Below, piece by piece: positions 16,961 through 25,322 of a stretch of DNA of 64,000 nucleotides. The notes beneath the pieces are model-generated. The model did no database searches, was not told where the DNA came from, and was given only the letters and a program-made list of their open reading frames with translations. The translations under genes were made by a program, and so were the position numbers. The stretch's first letter is position 1; the number at the start of each line of letters is the position of its first letter. This DNA comes from UKL13-3 sp040387195 (lineage in GTDB: Bacteria > Bacteroidota > Bacteroidia > UKL13-3): NCBI GenBank assembly GCA_040387195.1, contig JAZKEF010000002.1, forward strand, positions 124,001 through 188,000, given 5' to 3'.

Positions 16961-17700
16961 GCATCATCTATCAAAAATACGAATACTTCCTTGGGGCCAT
17001 GTGCACCAATTACCAGCGTTTTTTCAATATCGCTTGTGCGACTCGGACCCGATATAAATGAAATCATGGATGGCATATTTTTTCCGTATTTATTTCTAAG
17101 GACATGCAGTCCGTCTTTAATTTCCATAACCACCTGTGATGTATATGCCACAACAATATGCACCGGTGGATAGATGGTAAGAATACGTGAGTTTTTGCCC
17201 GAAGTAACCATTACCGAACCGGTGCGTGCAATGAGAGCTTCGCAGGAAGTAATGGCTGCCTGCATTTTATCTGTGTTTTCCTTTTTATCGTTAAAAGGGA
17301 CACCAGCATCTTTCAATTGCTCCTGCAAGGTATTATCCCAACAAAATAGGTTTTTGAATTTTCTGCGATCTATCAGCGTGAGCAATTTATCAATGAAATC
17401 AAATTTGTTGTCGCAGATTACAAACTGGCCGGTAAGATGGGTAAACTCTTTGGCAAAGGTTTCAAACACCGACTCGTCTGCTTCGGGATGCACATATACA
17501 CTGCTTTCCAAATCAATATTGTTGTACTTGCTCTTTGATTTAAAAATCAAAGCAGCACGTACCTTTTTCAATATCTTCTCTTTGGAGGTAGTATTCTGTT
17601 CCACTGACGGGCAAGTTATTATTTTTTCGGGAAATGGAATAGCGGAAAATTCCCTTAATAAATCCTCTTTAAATCCTAGGTTCCTTGTCTGGAAAATCAA
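16945..17700 (-). CDS. LUD-domain (LutC/YkgG-like) protein
   Basis: This 251-residue protein carries the LUD fold: ALIARTGSVMVTSGKNSR, then IYPPVHIVVA and SMISFISGPSRTSDIEKTLV, then GAHGPKEVFVFLID. LutC takes part in lactate oxidation with LutA and LutB, but neither partner is adjacent, so a lactate role is not supported by context. The start is notable: the frame has no ATG near its beginning, and the first usable codon is TTG at 17700 overlapping the TGA of the upstream peptidase gene. A GTG about 90 bases further in, before TTSKEKILKKVR, is an alternative that would match the usual N-terminus. Confidence 0.8.
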   Translation of the reverse strand: MIFQTRNLGFKEDLLREFSAIPFPEKIITCPSVEQNTTSKEKILKKVRAALIFKSKSKYNNIDLESSVYVHPEADESVFETFAKEFTHLTGQFVICDNKFDFIDKLLTLIDRRKFKNLFCWDNTLQEQLKDAGVPFNDKKENTDKMQAAITSCEALIARTGSVMVTSGKNSRILTIYPPVHIVVAYTSQVVMEIKDGLHVLRNKYGKNMPSMISFISGPSRTSDIEKTLVIGAHGPKEVFVFLIDDAKHDS

Positions 17701-18635
17701 TCCTCATAAATCCGAACTTCAATTTTCTCCTCACCTCTCTTCCAGGCCCTGTACATTCCTTCGCTGTTAAATGGCAGTTCAATATTTCCCTTGGCATCAA
17801 TAGCAACCAGTCCACCTTCACCACCAAATTTTACGAGTTTGTCTTTTACTACATAATCACACGCTTCCTTTAAACTCATTCCTTTATATTCCATCAAACA
17901 GCTGATATCATAAGCCACCACCGCACGGATGAAATACTCTCCATGTCCGGTACAACTGATGCCACATGTTTTATTATTGGCATATGTTCCGGCACCAATC
18001 ATCGGAGTATCGCCAATGCGGCCATATCGTTTGTTGGTCATACCACCTGTTGACGTTGCTGCTGCAATGTTTCCCTGTTTATCAAGCGCAACAGCACCTA
18101 CAGTTCCAAATTTTTTCCCCTCACCACTATTCACCGTGTGGTCAAGTTGGTATCCATCACTGTCCTTTACTTCCTGCCATTGTTTGTATCTTCCCTCTTC
18201 ATAAAAATACTCATCGGGTTGAAACGGCAAGCCCATTTGTTTAGCAAACGCCTCCGCTTCAGGTCCACATAAAAATACGTGTCCGCTTTTTTCTTTCACA
18301 ACTTTTGCCAAATGAACCGGATTCTGGACATTGCTGATGCCACTCACTGCACCTGCTTCTAGCGTATTTCCATCCATTATGCTCGCATCCATTTCGTGCG
18401 TTCCCTTATTGGTGAATACGGCTCCTTTCCCTGCATTAAAAAGAGGAAAGTCTTCGAGTGTCATTACGGCAATTTCAACGGCATCAATACTTGAACCCCC
18501 TTTTTCCAATATAGCATTTCCGGCTTCAATGGCAGCTTGCAATCCTTTGATATATTGAGCTTCTTTTTCGGGTGTCATCAGGGAACGTAATATGGTTCCC
18601 GCTCCTCCATGTATGGCTATTCCGTATGTATTCAT
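17697..18635 (-). CDS. iaaA: Isoaspartyl peptidase / plant-type L-asparaginase
   Basis: Ntn-hydrolase of 312 residues that cleaves itself into two chains and hydrolyses beta-aspartyl dipeptides or asparagine. The nucleophile is T178 in KFGTVGAVALD (cut before the Thr). The downstream signature STGGMTNKRYGRIGDTPMIG (195-214) binds substrate. There is no signal peptide, so it is cytoplasmic. Its stop overlaps the start of the LUD gene. Confidence 0.93.
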   Translation of the reverse strand: MNTYGIAIHGGAGTILRSLMTPEKEAQYIKGLQAAIEAGNAILEKGGSSIDAVEIAVMTLEDFPLFNAGKGAVFTNKGTHEMDASIMDGNTLEAGAVSGISNVQNPVHLAKVVKEKSGHVFLCGPEAEAFAKQMGLPFQPDEYFYEEGRYKQWQEVKDSDGYQLDHTVNSGEGKKFGTVGAVALDKQGNIAAATSTGGMTNKRYGRIGDTPMIGAGTYANNKTCGISCTGHGEYFIRAVVAYDISCLMEYKGMSLKEACDYVVKDKLVKFGGEGGLVAIDAKGNIELPFNSEGMYRAWKRGEEKIEVRIYED

Positions 18636-18702
18636 GTATTTGATTTATGCAGCAGAATTACAGTGTTTATAGCAAACCACAAAATTGGTTTGCAGCAAAC
18701 GC

Positions 18703-20115
18703 CTAGGCTGACTTTTTTTCCGTTTTGGTCAAACCCGCACGGGTCATTTCTCCCCACGTATTTTTGCCCTTAATTTTATCTATATTTCCCTTTAATCCCC
18801 ACCAGGTACTTCGTGGATGAAAAATGATTGGCTCCAGTACAATGGTAAGCATCAACTTCAGCGTATCCTTTTTACTGGTATATTGATGATAGGTTAGCTC
18901 TTCGAATAACAAAGCCAGAAACGACATGAACATAGCAAAAGAGTACACAACCAAAAAAAGGAGCATAAACATATACCAGTTATCATATCCCGTTACAACC
19001 AAAAATGCAAAGTAGCATAACCCCAAAAATTCCACAACCGGTGCCAGCCATTCAAACAACATCCAGTAGGGATAACTTATTAAACCCAGAAGGCCATAAC
19101 GTGGATTAAATGCCAGCTTACGGTGAATCCATAACGTTTCCATGGTACCACGCATCCATCTGTTTCGCTGTCGGGAAAGGATTTTATAATCGGAGGGTGC
19201 TTCCGTCCAGCATAATGGATCTGGAATGTATGTAACCTTGCATTTAACCTTTTTCTCAGACATATAGCGTCTCATGCGAACTACCAATTCCATATCTTCA
19301 CCAACAGTGTTGTGATTGTATCCACCACTGGCAATGGCAATCCGTCTGTCGAACATACCCATTGCACCCGAAATAAGTAATAATCCGTTTAGCTTACCCC
19401 ATCCCATTCGTCCCATTAAAAATGCGCGAAAGTATTCAATCACCTGAAACCTTGCCACCATATTATCCGGTACATGTGCTTTTATCAATTTGCCATCTTC
19501 TATCTCACATGAGTTGGCAATTCGTATAACACCACCACTGGCAATCACTTTTACAGTTTCTTCAACAAATGGTTTTACCATGCGCAAAATTCCATCCTGT
19601 TCAATGATACAATCTACATCTATACAGGTAATCAAATCATATGAAGAAATATTGATACCTGCATTCAGGGCATCTGCTTTTCCTCCATTTACTTTATCAA
19701 TTACTGTAAGTTTTTTATAGGCAGGATTGGTGGCTTTATAAATACCTCTAATGGGCTTTCCGGGAAGTTCCTGGTGTATTGCAAAATTTACTTTCTGCAA
19801 ATCATACGCGTCAATCATGGTTTGCAGAGTATTATCCTTACTTCCGTCATTTACAATAATTACTTCAAAATTATTGTAGTGTATGGATAGAAGAGAGCGG
19901 ATATTCTCAACGATGTTTTTTTCTTCATTATATGCAGGAGCGATTAATGAAACAGAAGGCGCATTGGGAGATGATAACAATGCTTCATGCGATACAAACC
20001 TGTTTTTTCGGATATAATGATTGAGCGCCCTTGCCGAAACAAGAGCCAATAATATGTATGATAACGTAATCGTTATACCGTACCATAAAAAGATGTTATT
20101 TAATACCTCAATCAT
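18703..20115 (-). CDS. Processive family 2 glycosyltransferase (PgaC/BcsA-like membrane synthase)
   Basis: Last gene of the eight-gene operon 29012 to 18703. It is 470 residues with a membrane span at about 8-30, a cytoplasmic GT-A domain, and three or four C-terminal spans (about 343-405). Catalytic features: APAYNEE (59-65), NDGS (89-92), DVD (166-168), GED (272-274, base region) and QRNRW (316-320, the QxxRW of processive synthases). These mark a polymerising enzyme such as those making poly-N-acetylglucosamine, cellulose or hyaluronan; the sugar cannot be told from sequence. No PilZ domain is present. Six bases separate it from the HEAT gene. Confidence 0.88.
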   Translation of the reverse strand: MIEVLNNIFLWYGITITLSYILLALVSARALNHYIRKNRFVSHEALLSSPNAPSVSLIAPAYNEEKNIVENIRSLLSIHYNNFEVIIVNDGSKDNTLQTMIDAYDLQKVNFAIHQELPGKPIRGIYKATNPAYKKLTVIDKVNGGKADALNAGINISSYDLITCIDVDCIIEQDGILRMVKPFVEETVKVIASGGVIRIANSCEIEDGKLIKAHVPDNMVARFQVIEYFRAFLMGRMGWGKLNGLLLISGAMGMFDRRIAIASGGYNHNTVGEDMELVVRMRRYMSEKKVKCKVTYIPDPLCWTEAPSDYKILSRQRNRWMRGTMETLWIHRKLAFNPRYGLLGLISYPYWMLFEWLAPVVEFLGLCYFAFLVVTGYDNWYMFMLLFLVVYSFAMFMSFLALLFEELTYHQYTSKKDTLKLMLTIVLEPIIFHPRSTWWGLKGNIDKIKGKNTWGEMTRAGLTKTEKKSA

Positions 20116-20121
20116 TCTGAT

Positions 20122-21282
20122 TTAAATTCTTTCATCCAACATATGTGCCGCAACTGCTGCCGCATGTTTCTGTTCACCCTGTAATGCCTCCTGTAAAATG
20201 CTGTCGCCTTCATAGCCGGTAGAACGAATAGCCAATGCCGCCCTTAACGATTGTTCATGAAGGCCGTTGTAAAGGATTTCAGTTAAAAAAATCAACACCC
20301 CTTCTCCGCCAAGTTTACCCAAACTCATGATAATTTCATTTTGGATTTCGGGAGCACTATCGGGATATAGTTGCATGAGTGGTTCCTGCGCTTCCATTAC
20401 AAAAAGATTACCCAGTGCTTTTACCGACTCTTTCACAACACGCGCGTCTTTACTCGTTAGTAGTTTAATCAATTCCTCACCTGATTCAAACTGGTTGAAT
20501 GTAGCTGTCATCTTCACACAAAACTCAACAACAGACTGATTGCGTAAACCAAACCAATTGGCAAACAACGGAATTTTATCCGACTCCATACGTTTGGCAA
20601 TTTCTTCCAGATTTAACTGCTGCCACTCGGTAATTTCTGTTTTGGCTGTTTCCAAAAACCTGAATGGATTATCTTTTTCAAGAGCGAGGTATGCCGCTTG
20701 TGCTTCAAGTCGCAGTACAGGATTTTCATGTGCACTCAGCTTCAGCATTTTGAATTTCACTTCGGTGTATTGCATCTGGCTGAGCTCTTTTGCTGCATCG
20801 GCTCTTATACTCCAATCTGTTTTATTCAGATCGGATAATGCCGCTTTGTGCAAACCAAGCTCGCGGTACAAATCATGCAATACCTTTTGCGAGGAGCCGC
20901 TAAAACTTTTATGCAGCTTCAGTAATTCCTTTCGTAAGATCCGTTTGTTAAAATTTGATTTCAGGTAGGTTTTCTTAAAGTGTCTAATAAGTTTTTTTTT
21001 CTTTTCCTCAAACTGATCATCTCCTTCTTCAAAAATAATTCCTGTAAGCAAGAGTCCGTAACGTTCCTCCAGTTTGGAAATGCGTTTGCCAAGAGCCTCA
21101 TTGCGTAATCTCACATAAAATAAATACAGACCAAACAGCATAGCCCCAGTAAGGCAACAAACAATAAACACGATGCAAAATTGAATAACCGCTTCATAGG
21201 TTGCATCGCGAACAGGCGCTGTTTCAGAAGTGGTGAACCAGTTGAAATTAAATCGTGGCCATATAAAAAGGATGCGCAGCAA
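20122..21282 (-). CDS. Membrane-anchored HEAT-repeat protein
   Basis: This 386-residue protein has one membrane span at about 29-50 (AVIQFCIVFIVCCLTGAMLF) and a long cytoplasmic helical-repeat domain. Units such as DWSIRADAAKELSQMQYTEV, NPVLRLEAQAAYLAL, KDARVVKESVKALGNLFV and APEIQNEIIMSLGKLGGEG are HEAT motifs, a protein-binding scaffold. No ATG precedes the span. The only reasonable start is TTG at 21282, which follows the TAG stop of the response-regulator gene in the same frame with a single CCA codon between. It probably tethers the synthase or the regulator at the membrane; that role is inferred from neighbours. Confidence 0.75.
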   Translation of the reverse strand: MLRILFIWPRFNFNWFTTSETAPVRDATYEAVIQFCIVFIVCCLTGAMLFGLYLFYVRLRNEALGKRISKLEERYGLLLTGIIFEEGDDQFEEKKKKLIRHFKKTYLKSNFNKRILRKELLKLHKSFSGSSQKVLHDLYRELGLHKAALSDLNKTDWSIRADAAKELSQMQYTEVKFKMLKLSAHENPVLRLEAQAAYLALEKDNPFRFLETAKTEITEWQQLNLEEIAKRMESDKIPLFANWFGLRNQSVVEFCVKMTATFNQFESGEELIKLLTSKDARVVKESVKALGNLFVMEAQEPLMQLYPDSAPEIQNEIIMSLGKLGGEGVLIFLTEILYNGLHEQSLRAALAIRSTGYEGDSILQEALQGEQKHAAAVAAHMLDERI

Positions 21283-21285
21283 TGG

Positions 21286-21648
21286 CTATTTAGATAATAA
21301 TCTTTTTACCCTTACCGACAATTCTACCGGACTGAATGGTTTTGTTATATAATCATCTGCACCCAGCTTAAATGCATCGAGCACTACATTTTCCAACCCA
21401 ACATTGGATAGTACAATTACCGGAAAATTTTTGCCTTTCAAATCCTTGGTTTTGTTCACTACCTCAAGCCCGTTGTTAAATGGAAGCATCATATCCGTTA
21501 TGAGCAAATCAAACTGCTCAGTCTCAATAATTTTTAATCCATCCCTTCCGTCTTTGGCTTTAATCACATCATACCCATCCCTCCGAAGCCTGAACTCCAG
21601 TGCCTTTAAAATCAATTCTTCGTCTTCAACAATTAATATTTTTTTCAT
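21286..21648 (-). CDS. CheY-like single-domain response regulator
   Basis: A lone receiver domain of 120 residues without an output domain. The acidic pocket is E8-D9, the phosphorylated residue D52 (LLITDMMLP), the switch Ser S81 and the conserved K103 (ITKPFSP). It stands just after the Hpt gene and just before the HEAT gene, with which it shares frame across a TAG stop. It is the expected end point of the relay kinase - Hpt - regulator, probably acting by protein contact with the HEAT protein or synthase rather than on DNA. Confidence 0.93.
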   Translation of the reverse strand: MKKILIVEDEELILKALEFRLRRDGYDVIKAKDGRDGLKIIETEQFDLLITDMMLPFNNGLEVVNKTKDLKGKNFPVIVLSNVGLENVVLDAFKLGADDYITKPFSPVELSVRVKRLLSK

Positions 21649-21662
21649 CGGGTATGCGTCTA

Positions 21663-22019
21663 TTACAAAACAGATAGTTGATGCCGCAATTCACTTATTA
21701 CTTTGTCTACAACCGGTTCCATGGTAGCCAGATTCCGGGCAATGGTTTGTGCATCTTTTGTTTCACTTATCTGCTCAATATTGGATGCCAGGTCAACCAG
21801 TTGTGTAACTCCCATAAACTGAAAAGATGATTTAATTTTATGGGCAATAAAATGAGTCTGTTCAAAATTCTGCTCTTTTGATGCCATCAATAATTCAGAA
21901 AAATGTTCGGGTACTTTTTGGATATAATCCGTAATCATCTCTTTCACAAAGTCGCTGTCATCGTCTGCAATCTCATATAAATATGAAAGATCAATGTGGG
22001 TGTAGGTGTGTTTATTCAT
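21663..22019 (-). CDS. Histidine phosphotransfer (Hpt) protein
   Basis: A stand-alone Hpt domain of 118 residues from ATG 22019; an upstream in-frame start at 22052 would overlap the kinase gene and adds nothing conserved. The phosphorylated His is H60 in FIAHKIKSSFQFMG, the usual HxxKxSS signature. The protein is an all-helical four-helix-bundle type. It lies between the hybrid kinase and the CheY-like regulator and completes a His-Asp-His-Asp relay. Confidence 0.9.
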   Translation of the reverse strand: MNKHTYTHIDLSYLYEIADDDSDFVKEMITDYIQKVPEHFSELLMASKEQNFEQTHFIAHKIKSSFQFMGVTQLVDLASNIEQISETKDAQTIARNLATMEPVVDKVISELRHQLSVL

Positions 22020-22024
22020 AGCTA

Positions 22025-24505
22025 TTATTCGTTCTGAAAATGGGGCTTCCATTTGTCTATTTTTTCTTCAATATCTGCAATTCGGAAAGGTTTACTGATA
22101 TAATCGTCCATACCGGCTTTTATGGCCTTGTTTTTATCATCGGCTAAGGCATTTGCTGTCATGGCAATAATAATAGGACGAGGTGTTGTCCTGTTGGTTT
22201 GTATAATCTGTTGGGTAGCTTCATATCCATCCATTTCAGGCATCATCACATCCATCAAAATTAAGTCATACAATTTGCGCTTAGATGCTTCTACTGCTTC
22301 AGCACCGTTATTCACCAAATCACAGGTGTAGCCCAGTTTTTCCAGTGTTTTGCGAATCAGTTTCTGGTTGGTTTCATTGTCTTCCGCTACCAGTATTCTT
22401 AGGGTATTAACCTCTTGTTCCTTTTTAACTTCTTCCTGGACTAATGTTACTATTTCCGCTACTTCTTTTTTACCCAACACATCCATGAGTGTTTTTTTAA
22501 GCACACTATGTTTGGCCGGTTTCACCAATATCGCTGCAAATAATTCTTTATCGTCTTTGTTTTTAAAATGTGAAAATCCTAATGAACTAAATAAAACGAT
22601 GGGCAATCTTTTACCGGGAAGTATTCTGTTAATTTCCCGGGCTACTGTAATTCCGTCATGGTTGTCCATCACCATGTCAACGATAGCCATATCAAACGTC
22701 TCTTGTTTGAGTGCTTCTATTGCATCCAAACTATCATTAAATATTGCCGGCTGCATACCCCACAGCCTGCATTGTGATTTTAAGATCTGCAGATTGGTAT
22801 TGTTATCATCCAGTATCAATATTCTTTTTCCGGTAAGTTGAGTATCTCTGATTACAGGAGCTATATCAAATTGTTTCACTTCCCTGTTTGCTCTTACCTT
22901 AATATCAAATGTAAAGGTTGAACCCAGTCCTTCCTGACTGTTCACGGAGATAGATCCACCCATCATACTTACCAAACGCTGGCAGATACTCAGGCCCAAT
23001 CCTGTTCCACCATATTTACGGGTTGTGGAAGTATCAACCTGCGAAAAACTTTCAAAGATGGTGTTGAATTTATTTGTAGGAATACCGATTCCTGTATCTT
23101 TTACCTTAACCTGCAAATGGTAATAATCATCTGCCATTCCAATTGCCTCAACATGAATTAAAATCTCTCCTTTGGCAGTAAATTTAATTCCGTTTGAAAC
23201 GAGGTTGAGTAATATCTGACGCAAACGCGTAGGGTCACCCAAAACTTCTGTGGGTACATTCGGATCAATGAGGTACAATAAATCGAGGCCCTTTTCATTA
23301 GCCCTTACTGATAGCAGGTCATAAGTCTCTTCCACCAGTTTTACCAGGCTCAAAGGTGCTTCTTCAATCTCCAGCTTACCCGATTCTATTTTGGATAAAT
23401 CTAAGATGTCATTAATGAGGGAGAGCAGGGTTTCTCCACTCAACCTTATTGTTTCCACATACTCTCTTTGTTCATCGGTAAGTTCCGTATGTGTAAGTAG
23501 GCTGGTCATACCTATTACCCCATTCATGGGTGTACGGATTTCGTGGCTCATGTTGGCCAGGAACTCTGACTTCGCTTGATTTTGTTCATCTGCGAGATTG
23601 CGCTTAATGGCCAGCTCTTCGTTAAGTTCTTTGAGCCGCTCATTTGCCAGGTGCGAAAACGTGATATCGGTAAACACCCACAGGCGGCCATTCACCAGTG
23701 GTGATGAAATGGGTTTGCAAGCTACGCGTAATACACACTCTATCGGGTCCCCGATAATCCATTTCCAGTCCTTAATGGTTTGATTGGGTTCACTGAAAAG
23801 CTTATTCGCTACCTCGTTAATCTCATCCTGATTCACTGCACGCGAACGCAATTCCTGCATGGAAGTAGCTACTAAAAAGGGTTGATTGCTTCCCTGATTT
23901 AAATCCAGTAATTCACTTCCTACCGTATTGATCCATGCACTTTTTCCCGAATCGTCAACATATACAATACCTTCGGGAATGGTTTCCAGAATGGCATTAA
24001 AGCGTGTGGTTAATTCATCAATCTCATGATACACACTCATGCGCTGCATCATCTCATTCATACCCATTTGCACTGCGGTTAAAAAACGGTCAAATCCAAA
24101 CTCATCGGTTTTGAGCTCTTTCCATCCCATGATTAAACCGCCAGACAATGCTGTATTGTGCAATGGAATCACTACACATTTTTCGTACGTTTCATTTATA
24201 AAGAACAAGGGTTGGAATTCCTTTTCCACCGACTGGTATTCATCGGGCTGAATATAACTTTGTACACTATCCGGATTAAGATGAGAATGAAAGATATTTT
24301 TGTGTGAGGATAATACCACACGTGTGGTAAGTGAGTCGAAATTACGGTAGAAACAAACAGCATCGGCAAGCATATACTCTTCAACCAATGCGAAAACCTC
24401 CCTTATCAGCTGTGCTTGTTCCCTTATCTTTTTGATAGGGGAAAGCTTCACCAAAAAATCAAGGGCGTGTGCGTTCCAGTCTATATGTGTTTCTAATGGT
24501 TTCAC
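22025..24505 (-). CDS. Soluble hybrid histidine kinase (GAF-like, PAS, HisKA, HATPase, two receivers)
   Basis: This 826-residue kinase has no membrane span. Residues about 25-158 look GAF-like, about 165-290 PAS-like. HisKA has H321 in FLANMSHEIRTPMNG, and the ATPase domain has the N box (LLNLVSNGIKFT, 432-443), DTGIGIP (470-476) and GGTGLGLS (499-506). Receiver 1 has D610 (AIVD). Receiver 2 has D752 (LMDVMMPEMDG) and K805. The start codon is GTG at 24505, 2 bases after the RsbQ-like gene. Together with the next two genes it forms a complete phosphorelay. The signal enters from the cytoplasm; the neighbouring hydrolase is a candidate signal provider. Confidence 0.93.
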   Translation of the reverse strand: MKPLETHIDWNAHALDFLVKLSPIKKIREQAQLIREVFALVEEYMLADAVCFYRNFDSLTTRVVLSSHKNIFHSHLNPDSVQSYIQPDEYQSVEKEFQPLFFINETYEKCVVIPLHNTALSGGLIMGWKELKTDEFGFDRFLTAVQMGMNEMMQRMSVYHEIDELTTRFNAILETIPEGIVYVDDSGKSAWINTVGSELLDLNQGSNQPFLVATSMQELRSRAVNQDEINEVANKLFSEPNQTIKDWKWIIGDPIECVLRVACKPISSPLVNGRLWVFTDITFSHLANERLKELNEELAIKRNLADEQNQAKSEFLANMSHEIRTPMNGVIGMTSLLTHTELTDEQREYVETIRLSGETLLSLINDILDLSKIESGKLEIEEAPLSLVKLVEETYDLLSVRANEKGLDLLYLIDPNVPTEVLGDPTRLRQILLNLVSNGIKFTAKGEILIHVEAIGMADDYYHLQVKVKDTGIGIPTNKFNTIFESFSQVDTSTTRKYGGTGLGLSICQRLVSMMGGSISVNSQEGLGSTFTFDIKVRANREVKQFDIAPVIRDTQLTGKRILILDDNNTNLQILKSQCRLWGMQPAIFNDSLDAIEALKQETFDMAIVDMVMDNHDGITVAREINRILPGKRLPIVLFSSLGFSHFKNKDDKELFAAILVKPAKHSVLKKTLMDVLGKKEVAEIVTLVQEEVKKEQEVNTLRILVAEDNETNQKLIRKTLEKLGYTCDLVNNGAEAVEASKRKLYDLILMDVMMPEMDGYEATQQIIQTNRTTPRPIIIAMTANALADDKNKAIKAGMDDYISKPFRIADIEEKIDKWKPHFQNE

Positions 24506-24507
24506 TT

Positions 24508-25311
24508 TTATAAAAAGTTTTGAATCGCTTTTATTACTTCGTTTGGAGCACTTAAATGTGGATAATGACCTTCGGCATTGATAACAGCAAGTTTGCTATT
24601 AGGTATATGTTTATTCAAATAATCTCCTACTACCAGCGGAACTGCAATATCATTATCACAATGAATAAGCAGTGTTGGTTTGGTTAATTCTTTAAGGTTA
24701 CTTCTGTAATCACTTTGAAAAATAGTGCGCACCACCGATACGGCTACATCAGGACGAATAGCACCCAATGTTTGGGCAAAACTTGCTGCCAGTTCCGGTT
24801 TATCACCATTTTGCATTGCCATCGGAGCAAATCCGCTTATCCATGCAAAATAATTTGTTTCCATCGTTTGATACAAATCATTCAACGCTTCCTGCGTAAA
24901 CCCGCCTACGTAATCATCAATATTGATATACCTTGGTGAGGCTCCGATAAAGATCATTTTTGAAAAATACTGAGGTGCTTTAATTGCTGCCAACATGCCC
25001 ACCATACCACTTACCGAATGTCCGATAAAAATGGCATCTTTTACCAACATCCGTTCGCAAATATCAACCAGGTCCTCTGCATACATACGCAAGCTATTGT
25101 ATTTATTGGCACTGAACGTATTCATATCCGCCTTACCCGATCCTGCCAAGTCATACAAAATGATCCGGTAATCTTTCACAAATGGCTCCAGTACATAGTC
25201 CCAAATGCCCAGCTCCGTTCCAAACCCATTACTGAAAATGATGGTTTGTTGTGCACTCGGGTTCCCCTTCACTACAACATTGCTTTTTTTTATCGGGTCT
25301 ATAGTTAACAT
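24508..25311 (-). CDS. RsbQ-like alpha/beta hydrolase
   Basis: This 267-residue protein resembles Bacillus RsbQ and the plant receptors D14/KAI2 along its whole length (SNGFGTELGIWDYVLEPF, GHSVSGMVGMLAA, YVGGFTQEAL, PHLSAPNEVIKAI). The triad is S99 (GHSVSG), D221 (CDNDIAVP) and H249 (EGHYPH). RsbQ is required by the PAS phosphatase RsbP in the energy-stress branch of sigma-B activation. Here the gene lies 2 bases before a GAF/PAS hybrid kinase, which suggests an analogous partner. There is no signal peptide, so it is cytoplasmic. An ordinary esterase role is the alternative. Confidence 0.85.
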   Translation of the reverse strand: MLTIDPIKKSNVVVKGNPSAQQTIIFSNGFGTELGIWDYVLEPFVKDYRIILYDLAGSGKADMNTFSANKYNSLRMYAEDLVDICERMLVKDAIFIGHSVSGMVGMLAAIKAPQYFSKMIFIGASPRYINIDDYVGGFTQEALNDLYQTMETNYFAWISGFAPMAMQNGDKPELAASFAQTLGAIRPDVAVSVVRTIFQSDYRSNLKELTKPTLLIHCDNDIAVPLVVGDYLNKHIPNSKLAVINAEGHYPHLSAPNEVIKAIQNFL

Positions 25312-25322
25312 GTTTTTTGCAT

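Noticed and set aside
22314..22841. Plus-strand open frame opposite the receiver domains of the hybrid kinase
   Set aside because: Ser/Leu-rich shadow with no recognisable protein features.
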